Source: Clostridia bacterium (GTDB lineage: Bacteria; Bacillota; Clostridia; TANB77; CAG-508). From it: a stretch of 41,503 nucleotides of DNA. Both the position numbers and the translations under genes were made by a program. The notes below the pieces were generated by a model. That model saw only the letters and a program-made list of their open reading frames with translations. It was not told the origin of the DNA and made no database searches. Below, one piece after another: positions 24,108-34,854 of the stretch. Location: assembly GCA_022796725.1 (NCBI GenBank), contig JAAWJE010000012.1, positions 1 through 41,503 of the forward strand, written 5' to 3'. Numbering within the stretch: the first letter of the stretch is position 1; each line of letters begins with the position of its first letter.

Positions 24108-26123
24108 TTATTCAGCTATTTCTGAAAAATATTCATTAATTCTATTTATAAGCTCTTGTTTAGCTTCATCTAACGTTATCCCTTCAAGTTGTGCTCCTGC
24201 TAAAGTTATATGTCCTCCTCCACCTAGTTTTTCTAAAATTACTTGAACATTTATATTTCCAATACTTCTACCGCTTATACATATTTTATCTCCAGTATTG
24301 CCAATTACAAATGATGCAGTTATATCGCTTATAGTTAATAATTCATCTGCAGCCTTTGCACATATAATACTTGCATTCTTATCTTCTTTATCATAAATTG
24401 ATATGCCAATTGAATCTTCTATGATTTCAGTATTTTTTACAACCTCTGCAATTACATTATAGCTTTCTAAATCACTTTGGAACCATTTTTTTACTTTTAT
24501 TATATCTACTCCAAATTTTCTTAAATATGCTGCTGCTTCAAAAGTTCTAACACCTGTTTTAAAAGTAAAGTTTTTTGTATCTACCATTATTCCACCATAT
24601 AAAGCTTCTACTTCTATACTAGATAATTCTACCTGAACGTCTATATACTGTATAATTTCAGTTATAAGCTCTGCTGCTGAAGAAGCATAAACTTCATGAA
24701 ATGTTAATGCCGCATTTTCTATAAAATCTGTACCTTTTCTATGATGATCTATTACAACTATTTTCTCTGTCTTATCTAATAATTCTGGCATTTGTATTAA
24801 AGATTTTTTATGAGTATCCACTATTATTAATAATGTATTTTCTGTTATTTCTGAAATAGCTTCTTTTTCATCTTCTATTATTACATTATTATACTCTTCT
24901 TCTTGTTTTAATGTATCTACAAATTTCCCAAGAGATGCACCAAATACATCACTTATTACATAAGATTCTTTTCCTATTGTTTTAGCTAATCTATATAATC
25001 CTAAACTTGATCCTAAAGAATCAATGTCACCATTTTTGTGTCCCATTATCATTACTTTATCAGAATCTCTTATTAAGTCTTCTAATGTATGTGCTACTAT
25101 TCTAGCTTTTACTTTAGTACGTCTTTCAACTTCTAAAGTAGTTCCACCATAAAACTTATATTTTCCATCTTTTCTTACAATTGCTTGATCTCCTCCACGA
25201 CCTAAAACTATATCAAGTCCAGACATAGCTGATTTATATCTTTCATAGTAAGTCTGTCCTTCATTTGAAATTGATATACTTAATGTTATGGCAGTATTTG
25301 TATCTATTTCTTTAACTAAATCTAATAGTTGTATTTTATTTTTTTCAATATCTGCTAGATACTTTTGTTCAAACATATATATAAACATATCTCTATCTGA
25401 TTTTACAATAACTCCACCTGTAGACGAAGCCCAATCATATATAACTTTTTCAACATTTGCTATTACTTGTAATTTTTCTTCTGGTAATAGTCTTTGTGTA
25501 ATTTCATCATAATTATCAATTACTGCTATTCCCATGCAATTTTTTTCGCCTATATATTTATCAAACAATTCATTATATTTAGTATCATCTATAAAATATA
25601 GTGTAAGCACATATTCTTTTCTTTTTCTTTTATCTCTTTTTTTACTTACTGAATATTCGCAGAATATCTTATATATCTTGTTTTCTATTGTTATTTGTTT
25701 TGTAATTTCTTTTTTATCTTTATTTTCTATTTCAAGTTTTATTTCTTTTATTATACTTTCTAAATAAGTATTTATATCTATATCTTGGTCTAAATTAGAA
25801 AATTCCCTTACAAATCTAGGACTTTTAAAAATTACATTTCCATCTGTTTCTATAACAATTAATGGTATTGGCGATTTATTAAGATAGTTTCTAACAGCAA
25901 AGTTCATTCCTATTGCTACTTCTTCTATATGAGATTCTATTTCTGACTTCTTTCTTGAATCTACTAACATTGTATATACTATTATTAAAATATAAAATAT
26001 AATAGCTGGTAATATAAACTTTCTTTCATAAGTACAAAGTTTTATAAGTAGTAATGCTATTAGTACTAAATATAATTTAGATTTAGAAACTAATCTATTT
26101 ACTAACCTGTTATCATTATTCAT
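24108..26123 (-). CDS. gdpP: c-di-AMP phosphodiesterase GdpP
   Basis: 671 aa. Two N-terminal membrane helices (about 15-52), a PAS domain (SPIPLIVIETDGNVIF), and a degenerate GGDEF domain (GRGGDQAIV and KFYGG) precede the DHH/DHHA1 phosphodiesterase. The catalytic module shows GHKNGDIDS (about 360), VDTH and VIDHHRKG (about 455-462), and LGGGGHITLAGAQ near 635. It hydrolyses c-di-AMP to pApA and so sets potassium, osmolyte and wall homeostasis. It has its own promoter, carrying an inverted repeat in the spacer, and heads the rplI-dnaB-tilS operon. Confidence 0.96.
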   Translation of the reverse strand: MNNDNRLVNRLVSKSKLYLVLIALLLIKLCTYERKFILPAIIFYILIIVYTMLVDSRKKSEIESHIEEVAIGMNFAVRNYLNKSPIPLIVIETDGNVIFKSPRFVREFSNLDQDIDINTYLESIIKEIKLEIENKDKKEITKQITIENKIYKIFCEYSVSKKRDKRKRKEYVLTLYFIDDTKYNELFDKYIGEKNCMGIAVIDNYDEITQRLLPEEKLQVIANVEKVIYDWASSTGGVIVKSDRDMFIYMFEQKYLADIEKNKIQLLDLVKEIDTNTAITLSISISNEGQTYYERYKSAMSGLDIVLGRGGDQAIVRKDGKYKFYGGTTLEVERRTKVKARIVAHTLEDLIRDSDKVMIMGHKNGDIDSLGSSLGLYRLAKTIGKESYVISDVFGASLGKFVDTLKQEEEYNNVIIEDEKEAISEITENTLLIIVDTHKKSLIQMPELLDKTEKIVVIDHHRKGTDFIENAALTFHEVYASSAAELITEIIQYIDVQVELSSIEVEALYGGIMVDTKNFTFKTGVRTFEAAAYLRKFGVDIIKVKKWFQSDLESYNVIAEVVKNTEIIEDSIGISIYDKEDKNASIICAKAADELLTISDITASFVIGNTGDKICISGRSIGNINVQVILEKLGGGGHITLAGAQLEGITLDEAKQELINRINEYFSEIAE

Positions 26124-26147
26124 AATTTTATTTCCCCTAACATACTA

Positions 26148-26176
26148 ATTTTACAGCTTTTTTGCTGTTTTGTCAA
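26148..26176 (-). promoter_or_regulatory. gdpP operon promoter with an inverted repeat in its spacer
   Basis: Minus strand TTGACA (26171-26176), 17 bp, TAAAAT (26148-26153). The spacer contains ACAGC-N6-GCTGT, a perfect 5-bp-arm inverted repeat placed between the two boxes as many repressor operators are. Confidence 0.75.
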
Positions 26177-26212
26177 ATTAGATTTTAGTTTAAATTGGGT
26201 TATTTATATAAT

Positions 26213-26246
26213 AAAAAATTCTATAGTATAAAGCTATAGAATTTTT
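26213..26246 (-). terminator. Terminator of rpoBC
   Basis: AAAATTCTATAG - CTTTATA - CTATAGAATTTTTTA on the minus strand, about 12 nt after the rpoC stop. Confidence 0.9.
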
Positions 26247-26257
26247 TATCATTTATT

Positions 26258-29200
26258 TTATTTCATTTCTTGCATTTCTTTCATTTCTTTTCTTTCTTCA
26301 ATACGTGCTTCAATTTCAAGTATCTCTTCCTCATCCTCATCTATTTCTGTATTAATTCTTATATTTTTTAATTTCTTCATACCTGTACCTGCTGGAATTA
26401 ACTTACCAATTATAACATTTTCTTTTAATCCCATTAATGAGTCTACTTTTCCTTTTATAGCAGCTTCTGTTAAAATCTTTGTAGTTTCTTGGAATGAAGC
26501 AGCTGATAAGAAACTTTCTGTTGCAAGAGATGCTTTTGTAATTCCTAAAAGAACTCTCTTTCCTTTTGCTGGAGTCTTTCCTTCAGCAATTGCTTTTTCA
26601 TTTGCTTCTTCAAAATCATACATATCTACTAATGATGCTGTAAATAATCCAGTATCTCCAGAATCTTCTATTCTCACTTTCTTAAGCATTTGTCTTGCTA
26701 TAACTTCAATGTGTTTATCATTAATGTCAACACCTTGGTTTCTATAAACTTTTTGAACTTCAGAAATTATATAATTATAAACTCCTTCTGGTCCTTTTAT
26801 AGTTAATAAGTCATTTGGATTAATACTTCCTTCTGTAATTTGATCTGCCGCATGTATTTCATCTCCATCTTTAACACGAAGTTTTGAACCAAAGCTTATT
26901 ACATAAGTTTTAGCGTCATCTTTTCCTGTTACTATAACCTCTTTTCTCTTCTTCTCATTATTTATACTTACAACACCATCAATTTCAGATATAATAGCTA
27001 ATCCTTTAGGATTTCTAGCTTCAAATAACTCTTCAACTCTAGGAAGACCTTGTGTAATATCTCCTCCTGCAACACCACCTGTATGGAAAGTTCTCATTGT
27101 AAGCTGAGTACCTGGCTCACCAATTGATTGTGCTGCAATAATACCAACAGTTTCTCCTATATTAACTCTTTGTCTTGTAGCTAATCCCATACCATAGCAT
27201 TTACTACAAACACCGTGTTTTGCCCTGCATCCAAGTATTGAACGTACTCTAACAGTTGTAATTCCTCTATCAACTATTTTCTTAGCTATTTTATCTGTAA
27301 TCATTGTTTCATTATCTACAAGAAGTTCTTTTCCATCCTCTGTATATAAATCATCAACAACATATCTTCCAACTAATCTCTCTTCTAATGGCTCTAATAT
27401 CTGATTTCCATCTTTAATATCAGAAACATCTATTCCATCATGTGTTCCACAATCATCAATTCTAATAATTATATCTTGAGAAACATCAACAAGTCTTCTT
27501 GTTAAATATCCTGAATCGGCAGTTCTTAACGCTGTATCTGTTAATCCCTTTCTAGCACCATGTGAAGAAATAAAGTATTCAAGTGCATCTAATCCTTCAC
27601 GGAAACAAGATTTTACTGGGATTTCAACAGCTTTACCAGAAGTATTAGCCATAAGTCCACGCATACCTGCAATCTGTCTTAACTGGTTCATATTTCCTCT
27701 GGCTCCAGATTGTGCCATCATATAAATTGGATTTAATTCATCAAAATTATCTTTCATTGCTTCTGTTACATCATTTGTTGCCTTCTCCCATACTTTAATA
27801 ACAGCATCATATCTTTCACTTTCTGTTATTAAACCACGTTTAAATTGTTTTAATATATTTTCAACATCTAATTCAGCTTGTTCCAATATTACTCTTTTAG
27901 CTTCTGGTACAGCAACATCTGCAACAGACACTGTAATAGCACCTTTTGTTGAATACTTATATCCAATAGCTTTAATATAATCTAAAACTTCTGCTGTCTC
28001 AGATAATCCATGTACATTTATACATTTTGCAACAATTTTTCCTAAATTTTTCTTAATTACTGGGAAATCAATTTCTAAGTCAAATTCCTTTTCTGGATCA
28101 CTTCTATCAACAAATCCTAAGTCCTGTGGAATTCCTTCATTATAAATTAATCTACCAACTGTTGCATCTATTGTCTTAGTTTTCACTTCTCCGTTTACTT
28201 CTTTAGACATTCTTACTCTAACTTTTGCATGTAATCCAACATCATTATTAGCATATGCCATCAATGCTTCGTCTTTACTAGAGAAATACATTCCTTCACC
28301 TTTTTCTCCATCTATTTGCATTGTTAGATAATATGCTCCAAGTATCATATCTTGTGTAGGTACTGTAACTGGCTTACCATCTTGTGGTTTTAAAAGATTA
28401 TTTACTGATAACATTAAGTATCTAGCTTCTGCTTGGGCTTCTGGTGTTAATGGTACGTGAACTGCCATCTGGTCACCATCAAAGTCAGCATTGAAAGCTG
28501 TACATACTAATGGATGAAGTTTTATTGCTCTACCTTCAACAAGTATTGGTTCAAATGCTTGAATACCTAATCTATGTAGTGTAGGAGCACGGTTAAGCAT
28601 TACTGGGTGATCTTTAATTACATCTTCTAATATATCCCACACTTCTGGTCTTAGTTTTTCTACCATTCTTTTTGCATTTTTAATATTATGTGCTAATCCT
28701 CTTCCAACTAATTCCTTCATTACAAATGGTTTGAATAATTCAACTGCCATTTCTTTTGGAAGACCACATTGATAAATCTTAAGTTCTGGACCAACAACGA
28801 TAACTGAACGTCCAGAGTAGTCAACCCTCTTACCAAGTAAGTTTTGACGGAATCTACCTTGTTTTCCTTTAAGCATGTCTGATAATGATTTTAACGCTCT
28901 ATTTCCAGCTCCTGTTACAGGTCTTCCACGTCTTCCATTATCTATTAGAGCATCTACTGATTCTTGTAACATTCTTTTTTCATTTCTTACAATTATTTCT
29001 GGTGCTCCAAGTTCTAATAGTCTTTTTAATCTGTTATTTCTGTTTATAACTCTTCTATATAAGTCGTTTAAATCTGATGTAGCAAATCTACCACCATCTA
29101 ATTGTACCATTGGTCTTAATTCTGGTGGAATTACAGGAATTACATTCATTATCATCCATTCTGGTTTATTTTTTGATAATCTAAATGATTCTACTGTATC

Positions 29201-29833
29201 TAATCTTTTAATGATCTTTGCTTTTTTCTGTTCACTTGCGTGTTCAGATTCTTTTTTTAACTGAGCAGATAATTTATCAAGATCTATTTCTAGTAATAAT
29301 TTTCTAATTGCTTCTGCTCCCATTTCAGCTTTAAAAGTACCTCTTCCATACTTTTCTTCTGCTTCATGATATTCTTTTTCTGTCAATACTTGATTTTTTA
29401 ATAGTCCTGATGTTCCTTTATCTGTAACAATATATGATGCAAAATATATAACTTTTTCTAAATTCCTTGGTGATATATCTAAAAGTAATGCTATTCTACT
29501 TGGAATTCCTTTAAAATACCAAATGTGAGCTATTGGGGCAGCAAGTTCAATATGCCCCATTCTCTCTCTTCTTACTTTAGCCTTAGTTACTTCAACACCA
29601 CATCTATCACAAACTATTCCTTTATATCTAACTCTTTTATATTTTCCACAATGACATTCCCAGTCTTTTGTTGGACCAAATATTTTCTCGCAAAATAATC
29701 CATCTTTTTCAGGTTTTAATGTTCTATAATTTATAGTCTCAGGTTTTTTTACTTCTCCTTTTGACCACTCTCTTATCTTTTCATCTGAAGCTAAACCTAT
29801 CTTTAGCTTATTAAATACTTCCAATTCTTCCAT
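26258..29833 (-). CDS. rpoC: RNA polymerase beta' subunit
   Basis: 1191 aa. The N-terminal zinc site is CHCGKY...CDRCG, the catalytic Mg-binding NADFDGDQ lies near residue 451, the second zinc site is [13 protein letters not shown], and the bridge/trigger region contains [22 protein letters not shown]. The C-terminus ends in a short charged repeat ([11 protein letters not shown]). The ATG at 29833 has TAGGAGG upstream. It follows rpoB after 136 bp, longer than usual, with a hairpin between, and is followed by a terminator rather than the rpsL-rpsG genes found in many Firmicutes. Confidence 0.98.
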   Translation of the reverse strand: MEELEVFNKLKIGLASDEKIREWSKGEVKKPETINYRTLKPEKDGLFCEKIFGPTKDWECHCGKYKRVRYKGIVCDRCGVEVTKAKVRRERMGHIELAAPIAHIWYFKGIPSRIALLLDISPRNLEKVIYFASYIVTDKGTSGLLKNQVLTEKEYHEAEEKYGRGTFKAEMGAEAIRKLLLEIDLDKLSAQLKKESEHASEQKKAKIIKRLDTVESFRLSKNKPEWMIMNVIPVIPPELRPMVQLDGGRFATSDLNDLYRRVINRNNRLKRLLELGAPEIIVRNEKRMLQESVDALIDNGRRGRPVTGAGNRALKSLSDMLKGKQGRFRQNLLGKRVDYSGRSVIVVGPELKIYQCGLPKEMAVELFKPFVMKELVGRGLAHNIKNAKRMVEKLRPEVWDILEDVIKDHPVMLNRAPTLHRLGIQAFEPILVEGRAIKLHPLVCTAFNADFDGDQMAVHVPLTPEAQAEARYLMLSVNNLLKPQDGKPVTVPTQDMILGAYYLTMQIDGEKGEGMYFSSKDEALMAYANNDVGLHAKVRVRMSKEVNGEVKTKTIDATVGRLIYNEGIPQDLGFVDRSDPEKEFDLEIDFPVIKKNLGKIVAKCINVHGLSETAEVLDYIKAIGYKYSTKGAITVSVADVAVPEAKRVILEQAELDVENILKQFKRGLITESERYDAVIKVWEKATNDVTEAMKDNFDELNPIYMMAQSGARGNMNQLRQIAGMRGLMANTSGKAVEIPVKSCFREGLDALEYFISSHGARKGLTDTALRTADSGYLTRRLVDVSQDIIIRIDDCGTHDGIDVSDIKDGNQILEPLEERLVGRYVVDDLYTEDGKELLVDNETMITDKIAKKIVDRGITTVRVRSILGCRAKHGVCSKCYGMGLATRQRVNIGETVGIIAAQSIGEPGTQLTMRTFHTGGVAGGDITQGLPRVEELFEARNPKGLAIISEIDGVVSINNEKKRKEVIVTGKDDAKTYVISFGSKLRVKDGDEIHAADQITEGSINPNDLLTIKGPEGVYNYIISEVQKVYRNQGVDINDKHIEVIARQMLKKVRIEDSGDTGLFTASLVDMYDFEEANEKAIAEGKTPAKGKRVLLGITKASLATESFLSAASFQETTKILTEAAIKGKVDSLMGLKENVIIGKLIPAGTGMKKLKNIRINTEIDEDEEEILEIEARIEERKEMKEMQEMK

Positions 29834-29878
29834 TATTATTGGTAGCCTCCTAAAATTTTATTTTTTGGCATCCAATTA

Positions 29879-29928
29879 TTTAAGTAAATTATACACTGCT
29901 GAACATCTTTTAATGTAATTCACTTAAA
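29879..29928 (-). promoter_or_regulatory. Inverted repeat in the rpoB-rpoC spacer
   Basis: TTTAAGTGAA and TTTACTTAAA (minus strand) pair over about 10 bp around a 30-nt loop that contains TATAAT. It may be a processing site or a weak internal promoter for rpoC; evidence is only structural. Confidence 0.35.
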
Positions 29929-29969
29929 TTTTTAGATAATATTAAATTATAATTGAAGATTAACTTCAT

Positions 29970-32900
29970 TTAACTATCTATTTCTGAATCTGAATCTAAA
30001 TCTAAATCTTCTAATAAATTATCTGCTGCTAAATCATCATCTTCTAACAATTCATTAAATAATTCATCTGTTTCGATATCATCTAAATCCATATCTTCTT
30101 CATCTTCATTATTTTCTGGCATATTTTGTTCTGCAAGTAGTTCTTCTTCCATCATTTGTCTACCTTGATCTTCTGTTAATTCTATTCCTTCGTCAATGCT
30201 TTCTTTTAATTCTAGCTCTTCATCATTCTCATTATATAAAGTAATATCAAGTCCTAATGATTGTAATTCTTTAATTAATACTTTAAAGCTTTCTGGTATT
30301 CCTGGTTCTGGAATATTTTCACCTTTAACAATAGCCTCATAAGTTTTTACTCTTCCTGCAATATCATCAGACTTAACAGTTAATATTTCTTGAAGTGTAT
30401 ATGCAGCACCATAAGCCTCTAATGCCCAAACTTCCATTTCACCAAATCTCTGTCCACCAAATTGTGCTTTACCACCAAGTGGTTGTTGAGTAACTAATGA
30501 ATATGGTCCAGTTGAACGAGCATGAATTTTATCATCAACTAAGTGGTGAAGTTTTAGCATATACATAACACCAACTGTTATAGGTTTATCAAATGGATCT
30601 CCTGTTCTACCATCATATAATATAGTTTTACCATTTGTTTCTAGTCCAGCTAACTCTAAGCATTCTTCTATATCTTCTTCAGATGCACCATCAAATACTG
30701 GTGTAGCAACTTTCCAATTTAATAATCTTGCTGCGGCTCCTAAGTGTACTTCCAAAACTTGACCTAAGTTCATACGAGAAGGTACACCTAATGGGTTTAA
30801 AACTACATCAACTGGTGTTCCATCTGGCATAAATGGCATATCTTCTGTAGGTAATATACGTGATATAACACCTTTATTTCCATGACGTCCAGCCATTTTA
30901 TCACCAACTGATATCTTTCTCTTTTGAGCTATAAATATTCTTATTATTTTATTTACTCCAGGTCCTAATTCATCAGAATTGTCTCTAGTAAATACTTTTA
31001 CATCTACTATTGTTCCAGATTCTCCATGTGGTACACGAAGTGATGTATCTCTTACTTCTCTTGCTTTTTCTCCAAATATTGCTCTTAATAATCTTTCTTC
31101 AGCTGTAAGTTCTGTCTCTCCTTTTGGAGTAACTTTACCAACTAATATATCTCCTGGTCTTACTTCAGCACCAACTCTTATGATACCTTCTTCATCTAAG
31201 TCTTTTAAGCTATCTTCACCAACGTTTGGTATATCTCTTGTTATTTCTTCTGGTCCAAGTTTTGTATCACGACATTCACAATCATAGTCTTCAATATGAA
31301 TAGATGTTAAAACATCTTCTTTTACTAATCTTTCATTTAATAAGATAGCATCCTCATAGTTATAACCTTCCCATGTTGTGAAAGCTATAATTAGGTTTTT
31401 ACCTAATGCCATTTCTCCTTTTTCTGTAGCAGGTCCATCAGCTATAACGTCTCCTCTTTTAACAACTTCACCTGTTTTTACTATTGGTCTTTGGTTTATA
31501 CAAGTAGAACCATTTGTTCTTTTAAATTTATGTAATTTATAAGACTTTTTATCTCCTTTTTCTGTCTTTATTACAATTTCATCACCTGTTACTTTATCTA
31601 TTGTACCATCTTCATCTGCAAGTACAAGTATTCCAGAATCTTTTGCTGCTTGGTATTCTATTCCTGTTCCTACCATTGGTGATTCTGTTATCATTAATGG
31701 AACTGCTTGACGTTGCATGTTAGCACCCATTAAGGCACGGTTTGCATCATCATGCTCTAAGAAAGGTATCATTGCTGCACCAACTGAGACTAATTGTTTT
31801 GGTGATACATCAACATAATCTACTTTCTCCTTTTCTACTGCAGTAACATCATTTAAGTATCTAACTCTTATTCTATTATTAATAAATCTTCCTTCTTCAT
31901 CTCTAGGCTCGTTTGCCTGAGCTATTATTAATCCGTCTTCTTCATCAGCTGTCATATATGTAACTTCATCAGTTAATTTTCCAGTTTCTTTATCTACTTT
32001 TCTATATGGTGTTTCAACAAATCCGTATTCATTTATAATAGCAAATGTTGAAAGTGCAGATATAAGACCAATGTTAGGTCCTTCTGGAGACTCTATTGGA
32101 CATAATCTACCATAATGAGTATAGTGAACATCACGAACTTCAAAACCTGCTCTTTCTCTTGAAAGACCACCAGGTCCTAATGCTGAGATTCTTCTTTTAT
32201 GTGTTAATTCTGAAAGTGGATTTGTTTGATCCATGAATTGTGATAATTGAGAACTTCCGAAGAATTCTCTGATTGATGATGTAATTGGTTTTGTATTAAT
32301 TAATGTTTGTGGAGTTACTATATCTAAGTCTTGTATAGTCATTCTTTCACGAACAACTCTTTCAAGTCTTGTTAAACCTATTCTAAATTGATTTTGTAAT
32401 AACTCACCAACACATCTAATTCTTCTATTTCCTAAATGGTCAATATCATCAGTTCTTCCTAATCCATGATCTAAGTTAAATAAATAACTTATTGAACCTA
32501 TAATATCTTCTGTTGTTATATGTTTTGGGACTAATTCTGTCATTCTTTCATTCAAAACTTTTACTAAGTCTTTTTTATCAGTTGTTTCTAATATGCTTTT
32601 TAATATTTCATAATTTACATATTCTTTAACTGGATTTTCTAATTTATTTAATATTTCTTCATCAACAAATGATCTAATATCAACTGTTCCATTTCCTATA
32701 ATTCTTACTTTTTTATCTTCTAGCTTAACATCTACAACATTTATTCCTGAATTTTGTATTTCTTTTGCAATATCTCTTGAAATCACTTCACCTTTTTCCA
32801 CAAGAACTTCACCAGTTTGTGGATTTACTATTGTATCAAAAGCTACTAAATTAATAATTCTTGTTGCTAAGCTTAATTTCTTATTATATTTATATCTTCC

Positions 32901-33713
32901 TACTTTTGCCAAATCATATCTTCTGTCATCAAAAAATAAACCATTAAATAAATTTCTAGCAGCATCAACTGTTGGTAATTCTCCTGGTCTCAATTTTTTA
33001 TAAATTTCAATCAAAGCATCTTTTTGATCTTTTACTGTATCTTTAGCTATTGTAGCTAGTAACTTATCTTCTTCTCCAAATAAATCAATCATCTGCTCAT
33101 CAGTTTCTAGACCTATAGCTCTCATTAATGATGTTACTGGCAATTTTCTTGTTCTGTCTATTCTTACATAAAATACATCATTACTATCTGTTTCATATTC
33201 AAGCCATGCCCCTCTAATTGGCATAACTGTTGAAGTATATAATTTCTTTCCTGTTTTATCATAACTTGAATCATAATAACATCCTGGAGAACGAACTAAC
33301 TGACTTACTACAACTCTTTCTGCACCATTTATAACAAAAGTACCACTGTCTGTCATAAGTGGGAAATCACCTAAATAGATTTCTTGTTCTTTTATCTCTC
33401 CTGTTTCTCTATTAATTAATCTTACTTTAGCATGTAATCTAGTAGCATAAGTTGCATCTCTATCTTTAGCTTCTTCTAAAGTATATTTTGTCTTTTCCTC
33501 CATATAGTAATCAAAAAATTCAAGTACTAAGTTTCCTGAATAATCGATTATAGGAGAAATATCTTTTAATACCTCACCTAAACCTTCTTTTAGAAACCAT
33601 TCATAAGAATCTTTTTGAACCTTAATGAAGTTAGGCATGTCTATTGCATCACCTATTTTAGCAAAAGTTTTTCTTACACATTTTTCGTGTTTAATATCTT
33701 TTACTTTAACCAA
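29970..33713 (-). CDS. rpoB: RNA polymerase beta subunit
   Basis: 1247 aa from TTG 33713 ([20 protein letters not shown]), chosen because AGGGGTGAT lies at proper spacing; the track's GTG 33722 overlaps that RBS. Hallmarks are the rifampicin region [20 protein letters not shown] followed by [12 protein letters not shown] (about 483-514), the GRHGNKG motif and [19 protein letters not shown] at the C-terminal clamp. The Asp, His and Ser usually mutated in resistance are wild type. A roughly 60-residue acidic tail ([17 protein letters not shown]) ends the protein. Transcription starts at a TTGACT/TATAAT promoter about 200 bp upstream, leaving an unusually structured leader. Confidence 0.98.
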   Translation of the reverse strand: MVKVKDIKHEKCVRKTFAKIGDAIDMPNFIKVQKDSYEWFLKEGLGEVLKDISPIIDYSGNLVLEFFDYYMEEKTKYTLEEAKDRDATYATRLHAKVRLINRETGEIKEQEIYLGDFPLMTDSGTFVINGAERVVVSQLVRSPGCYYDSSYDKTGKKLYTSTVMPIRGAWLEYETDSNDVFYVRIDRTRKLPVTSLMRAIGLETDEQMIDLFGEEDKLLATIAKDTVKDQKDALIEIYKKLRPGELPTVDAARNLFNGLFFDDRRYDLAKVGRYKYNKKLSLATRIINLVAFDTIVNPQTGEVLVEKGEVISRDIAKEIQNSGINVVDVKLEDKKVRIIGNGTVDIRSFVDEEILNKLENPVKEYVNYEILKSILETTDKKDLVKVLNERMTELVPKHITTEDIIGSISYLFNLDHGLGRTDDIDHLGNRRIRCVGELLQNQFRIGLTRLERVVRERMTIQDLDIVTPQTLINTKPITSSIREFFGSSQLSQFMDQTNPLSELTHKRRISALGPGGLSRERAGFEVRDVHYTHYGRLCPIESPEGPNIGLISALSTFAIINEYGFVETPYRKVDKETGKLTDEVTYMTADEEDGLIIAQANEPRDEEGRFINNRIRVRYLNDVTAVEKEKVDYVDVSPKQLVSVGAAMIPFLEHDDANRALMGANMQRQAVPLMITESPMVGTGIEYQAAKDSGILVLADEDGTIDKVTGDEIVIKTEKGDKKSYKLHKFKRTNGSTCINQRPIVKTGEVVKRGDVIADGPATEKGEMALGKNLIIAFTTWEGYNYEDAILLNERLVKEDVLTSIHIEDYDCECRDTKLGPEEITRDIPNVGEDSLKDLDEEGIIRVGAEVRPGDILVGKVTPKGETELTAEERLLRAIFGEKAREVRDTSLRVPHGESGTIVDVKVFTRDNSDELGPGVNKIIRIFIAQKRKISVGDKMAGRHGNKGVISRILPTEDMPFMPDGTPVDVVLNPLGVPSRMNLGQVLEVHLGAAARLLNWKVATPVFDGASEEDIEECLELAGLETNGKTILYDGRTGDPFDKPITVGVMYMLKLHHLVDDKIHARSTGPYSLVTQQPLGGKAQFGGQRFGEMEVWALEAYGAAYTLQEILTVKSDDIAGRVKTYEAIVKGENIPEPGIPESFKVLIKELQSLGLDITLYNENDEELELKESIDEGIELTEDQGRQMMEEELLAEQNMPENNEDEEDMDLDDIETDELFNELLEDDDLAADNLLEDLDLDSDSEIDS

Positions 33714-33910
33714 AAAAATCACCCCTAATTTCTATTCTTAATTTGATTGGCAGTCAAATTAGAAAATTTTATAGCAGGTTGATATATTTTAAAAGAAGTC
33801 CCTCTTATTTAAAAGGTTTTTATATTTCTGTTTATTCCCTGCCAAAAAATAAACTTTAATATAGTTCCTCTTTTAAATAATTCCTCTTCTTTAAATATTT
33901 TAATTTTAAC
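33714..33910 (-). promoter_or_regulatory. Structured rpoB 5' leader RNA with potential kissing hairpins
   Basis: On the transcript, hairpin A is GUUUAUU-UUUUGGCAGGG-AAUAAAC (33830-33854) and hairpin B is UAAUUUGA-CUGCCAA-UCAAAUUA (33739-33761). The whole 7-nt loop of B is complementary to UUGGCAG in loop A, so a loop-loop or pseudoknot contact is possible about 15 nt before the ribosome binding site. CCUGC at 33774-33778 could compete for loop A. Three purine-rich repeats (AGAGGRA/AC type) lie further upstream. This may be a cis-regulator of RNA polymerase synthesis; I do not recognise it as a known leader family. Confidence 0.5.
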
Positions 33911-33916
33911 TATTTT

Positions 33917-33946
33917 ATTATAACACGCATTTCCGTAGCAAGTCAA
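33917..33946 (-). promoter_or_regulatory. Promoter of rpoBC
   Basis: Minus strand TTGACT (33941-33946), 18 bp, TATAAT (33917-33922). The GC-rich spacer (GCTACGGAAATGCG) stands out from the flanks. Confidence 0.82.
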
Positions 33947-34069
33947 CGATTTATTAAATGTTTTCTACTTTTTTACATTTTTAATATAGTCTTACGCCTA
34001 ACTAACTTTTATATTACATATTATAATTTATATTTATTAATTACATATATATAAATTTTATAAAAATAC

Positions 34070-34098
34070 TTGCATTATTACTTTTATCGTGTTAGAAT
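34070..34098 (+). promoter_or_regulatory. Promoter of rpsT
   Basis: TTGCAT (34070-34075), 17 bp, TAGAAT (34093-34098), about 43 bp before the rpsT ATG and divergent from rpoB. Confidence 0.75.
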
Positions 34099-34141
34099 AT
34101 ATGAAGTAAAATTTACTTTAGACTAAGAGGAGGTGTCATAA

Positions 34142-34405
34142 ATGCCAAATATTAAATCAGCTATCAAAAGAGTTAGTATAATTGAAAAGAAAACTTTACA
34201 AAACAATATGATTAAATCAGCTTATAAAACAGCAATCAAAAAATTTGAAGAAGCTGCTCAAGCTGGAAATAAAGAAGAAGCTTCTACAGCATTCAGAGAT
34301 GCTGTTAAAAAAATAGATCAAGCTTGTACAAAAGGTGTTATTAAAAATAATACTGCTTCAAGGAAAAAATCTAACTTAGCAAAAAAATTAAATGAAATAA
34401 AATAA
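34142..34405 (+). CDS. rpsT: 30S ribosomal protein bS20
   Basis: 87 aa. MPNIKSAIKRVSIIEKKTLQNN and TASRKKSNLAKKLNEI are the S20 signatures; the protein is a three-helix bundle at the base of the 30S body. AGAGGAGGTG precedes the ATG. It is a single-gene unit with its own promoter and terminator, divergent from rpoB. Confidence 0.97.
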   Translation: MPNIKSAIKRVSIIEKKTLQNNMIKSAYKTAIKKFEEAAQAGNKEEASTAFRDAVKKIDQACTKGVIKNNTASRKKSNLAKKLNEIK

Positions 34406-34435
34406 AACACATATATCTTATGTGTTTTATTTTTT
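34402..34435 (+). terminator. Terminator of rpsT
   Basis: ATAAAACACATA - TATCT - TATGTGTTTTAT followed by TTTTTT; the stem starts inside the stop codon. It also lies at the 3' end of the convergent membrane-protein gene. Confidence 0.9.
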
Positions 34436-34441
34436 GATTTA

Positions 34442-34705
34442 TTAATTTTCACTCATTTTTTTTAATATGCCTAATCCTCCACCAATTATTACAAATCCTA
34501 ATGCAATTATAATTCCAAGTTTGAATATTGATATTCCTATTTTCATGAACTCTAGTGAAATATTCATTTTATACTCTATAATTAGTGCCGCTATTCCTAT
34601 TAAACAAACTATGTACGAGATATTTACACCAATTTTAATTAATTTAACAACCTTCTTATCAATTCCATTAATCATTTCTATTACATCTTTTAAATTTTTT
34701 TTCAC
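34442..34705 (-). CDS. Small two-helix membrane protein, unknown
   Basis: 87 aa, not recognised. GTG start at 34705 with AAAGGGGTG at 9 nt and a TTGATT/TACAAT promoter upstream. Residues 27-43 and 60-80 are hydrophobic helices, the second Gly-rich (GFVIIGGGLGIL), and the N-terminus is basic, so both ends probably face the cytoplasm. It is convergent with rpsT and divergent from the next membrane-anchored gene. A plus-strand ORF over the same DNA (34467-34709) is a shadow. Confidence 0.7.
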   Translation of the reverse strand: MKKNLKDVIEMINGIDKKVVKLIKIGVNISYIVCLIGIAALIIEYKMNISLEFMKIGISIFKLGIIIALGFVIIGGGLGILKKMSEN

Positions 34706-34731
34706 TTAAAATTCACCCCTTTACATATTTA

Positions 34732-34760
34732 ATTGTATCAAGCTATAAAGTTAAAATCAA
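34732..34760 (-). promoter_or_regulatory. Promoter of the small membrane-protein gene
   Basis: Minus strand TTGATT (34755-34760), 17 bp, TACAAT (34732-34737). Confidence 0.6.
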
Positions 34761-34800
34761 AGTTAATTTTTTCATATATTTACAATATTATCATGTCTAC

Positions 34801-34829
34801 TTGTTTTTTAGATTTTATTAATATATAAT
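34801..34829 (+). promoter_or_regulatory. Promoter of the 34855-35950 operon
   Basis: TTGTTT (34801-34806), 17 bp, TATAAT (34824-34829), with GGAGG shortly after the expected start of transcription. Confidence 0.65.
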
Positions 34830-34854
34830 TTATATAATTTTTGGAGGGATAAAT

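Noticed and set aside
29866-29880. TGCCAAAAAATAAA shared by the rpoC upstream region and the rpoB leader
   Set aside because: The copies lie in opposite orientation relative to their genes and are mostly A/T, so chance is likely.
28875-31287. Plus-strand ORFs within rpoC and rpoB (28875-29264 and 30979-31287)
   Set aside because: Shadows of strongly conserved coding sequence.
34467-34709. Plus-strand 80-aa ORF over the small membrane-protein gene
   Set aside because: It is the antisense shadow of the minus-strand gene, which has the RBS and promoter; the plus frame has none.
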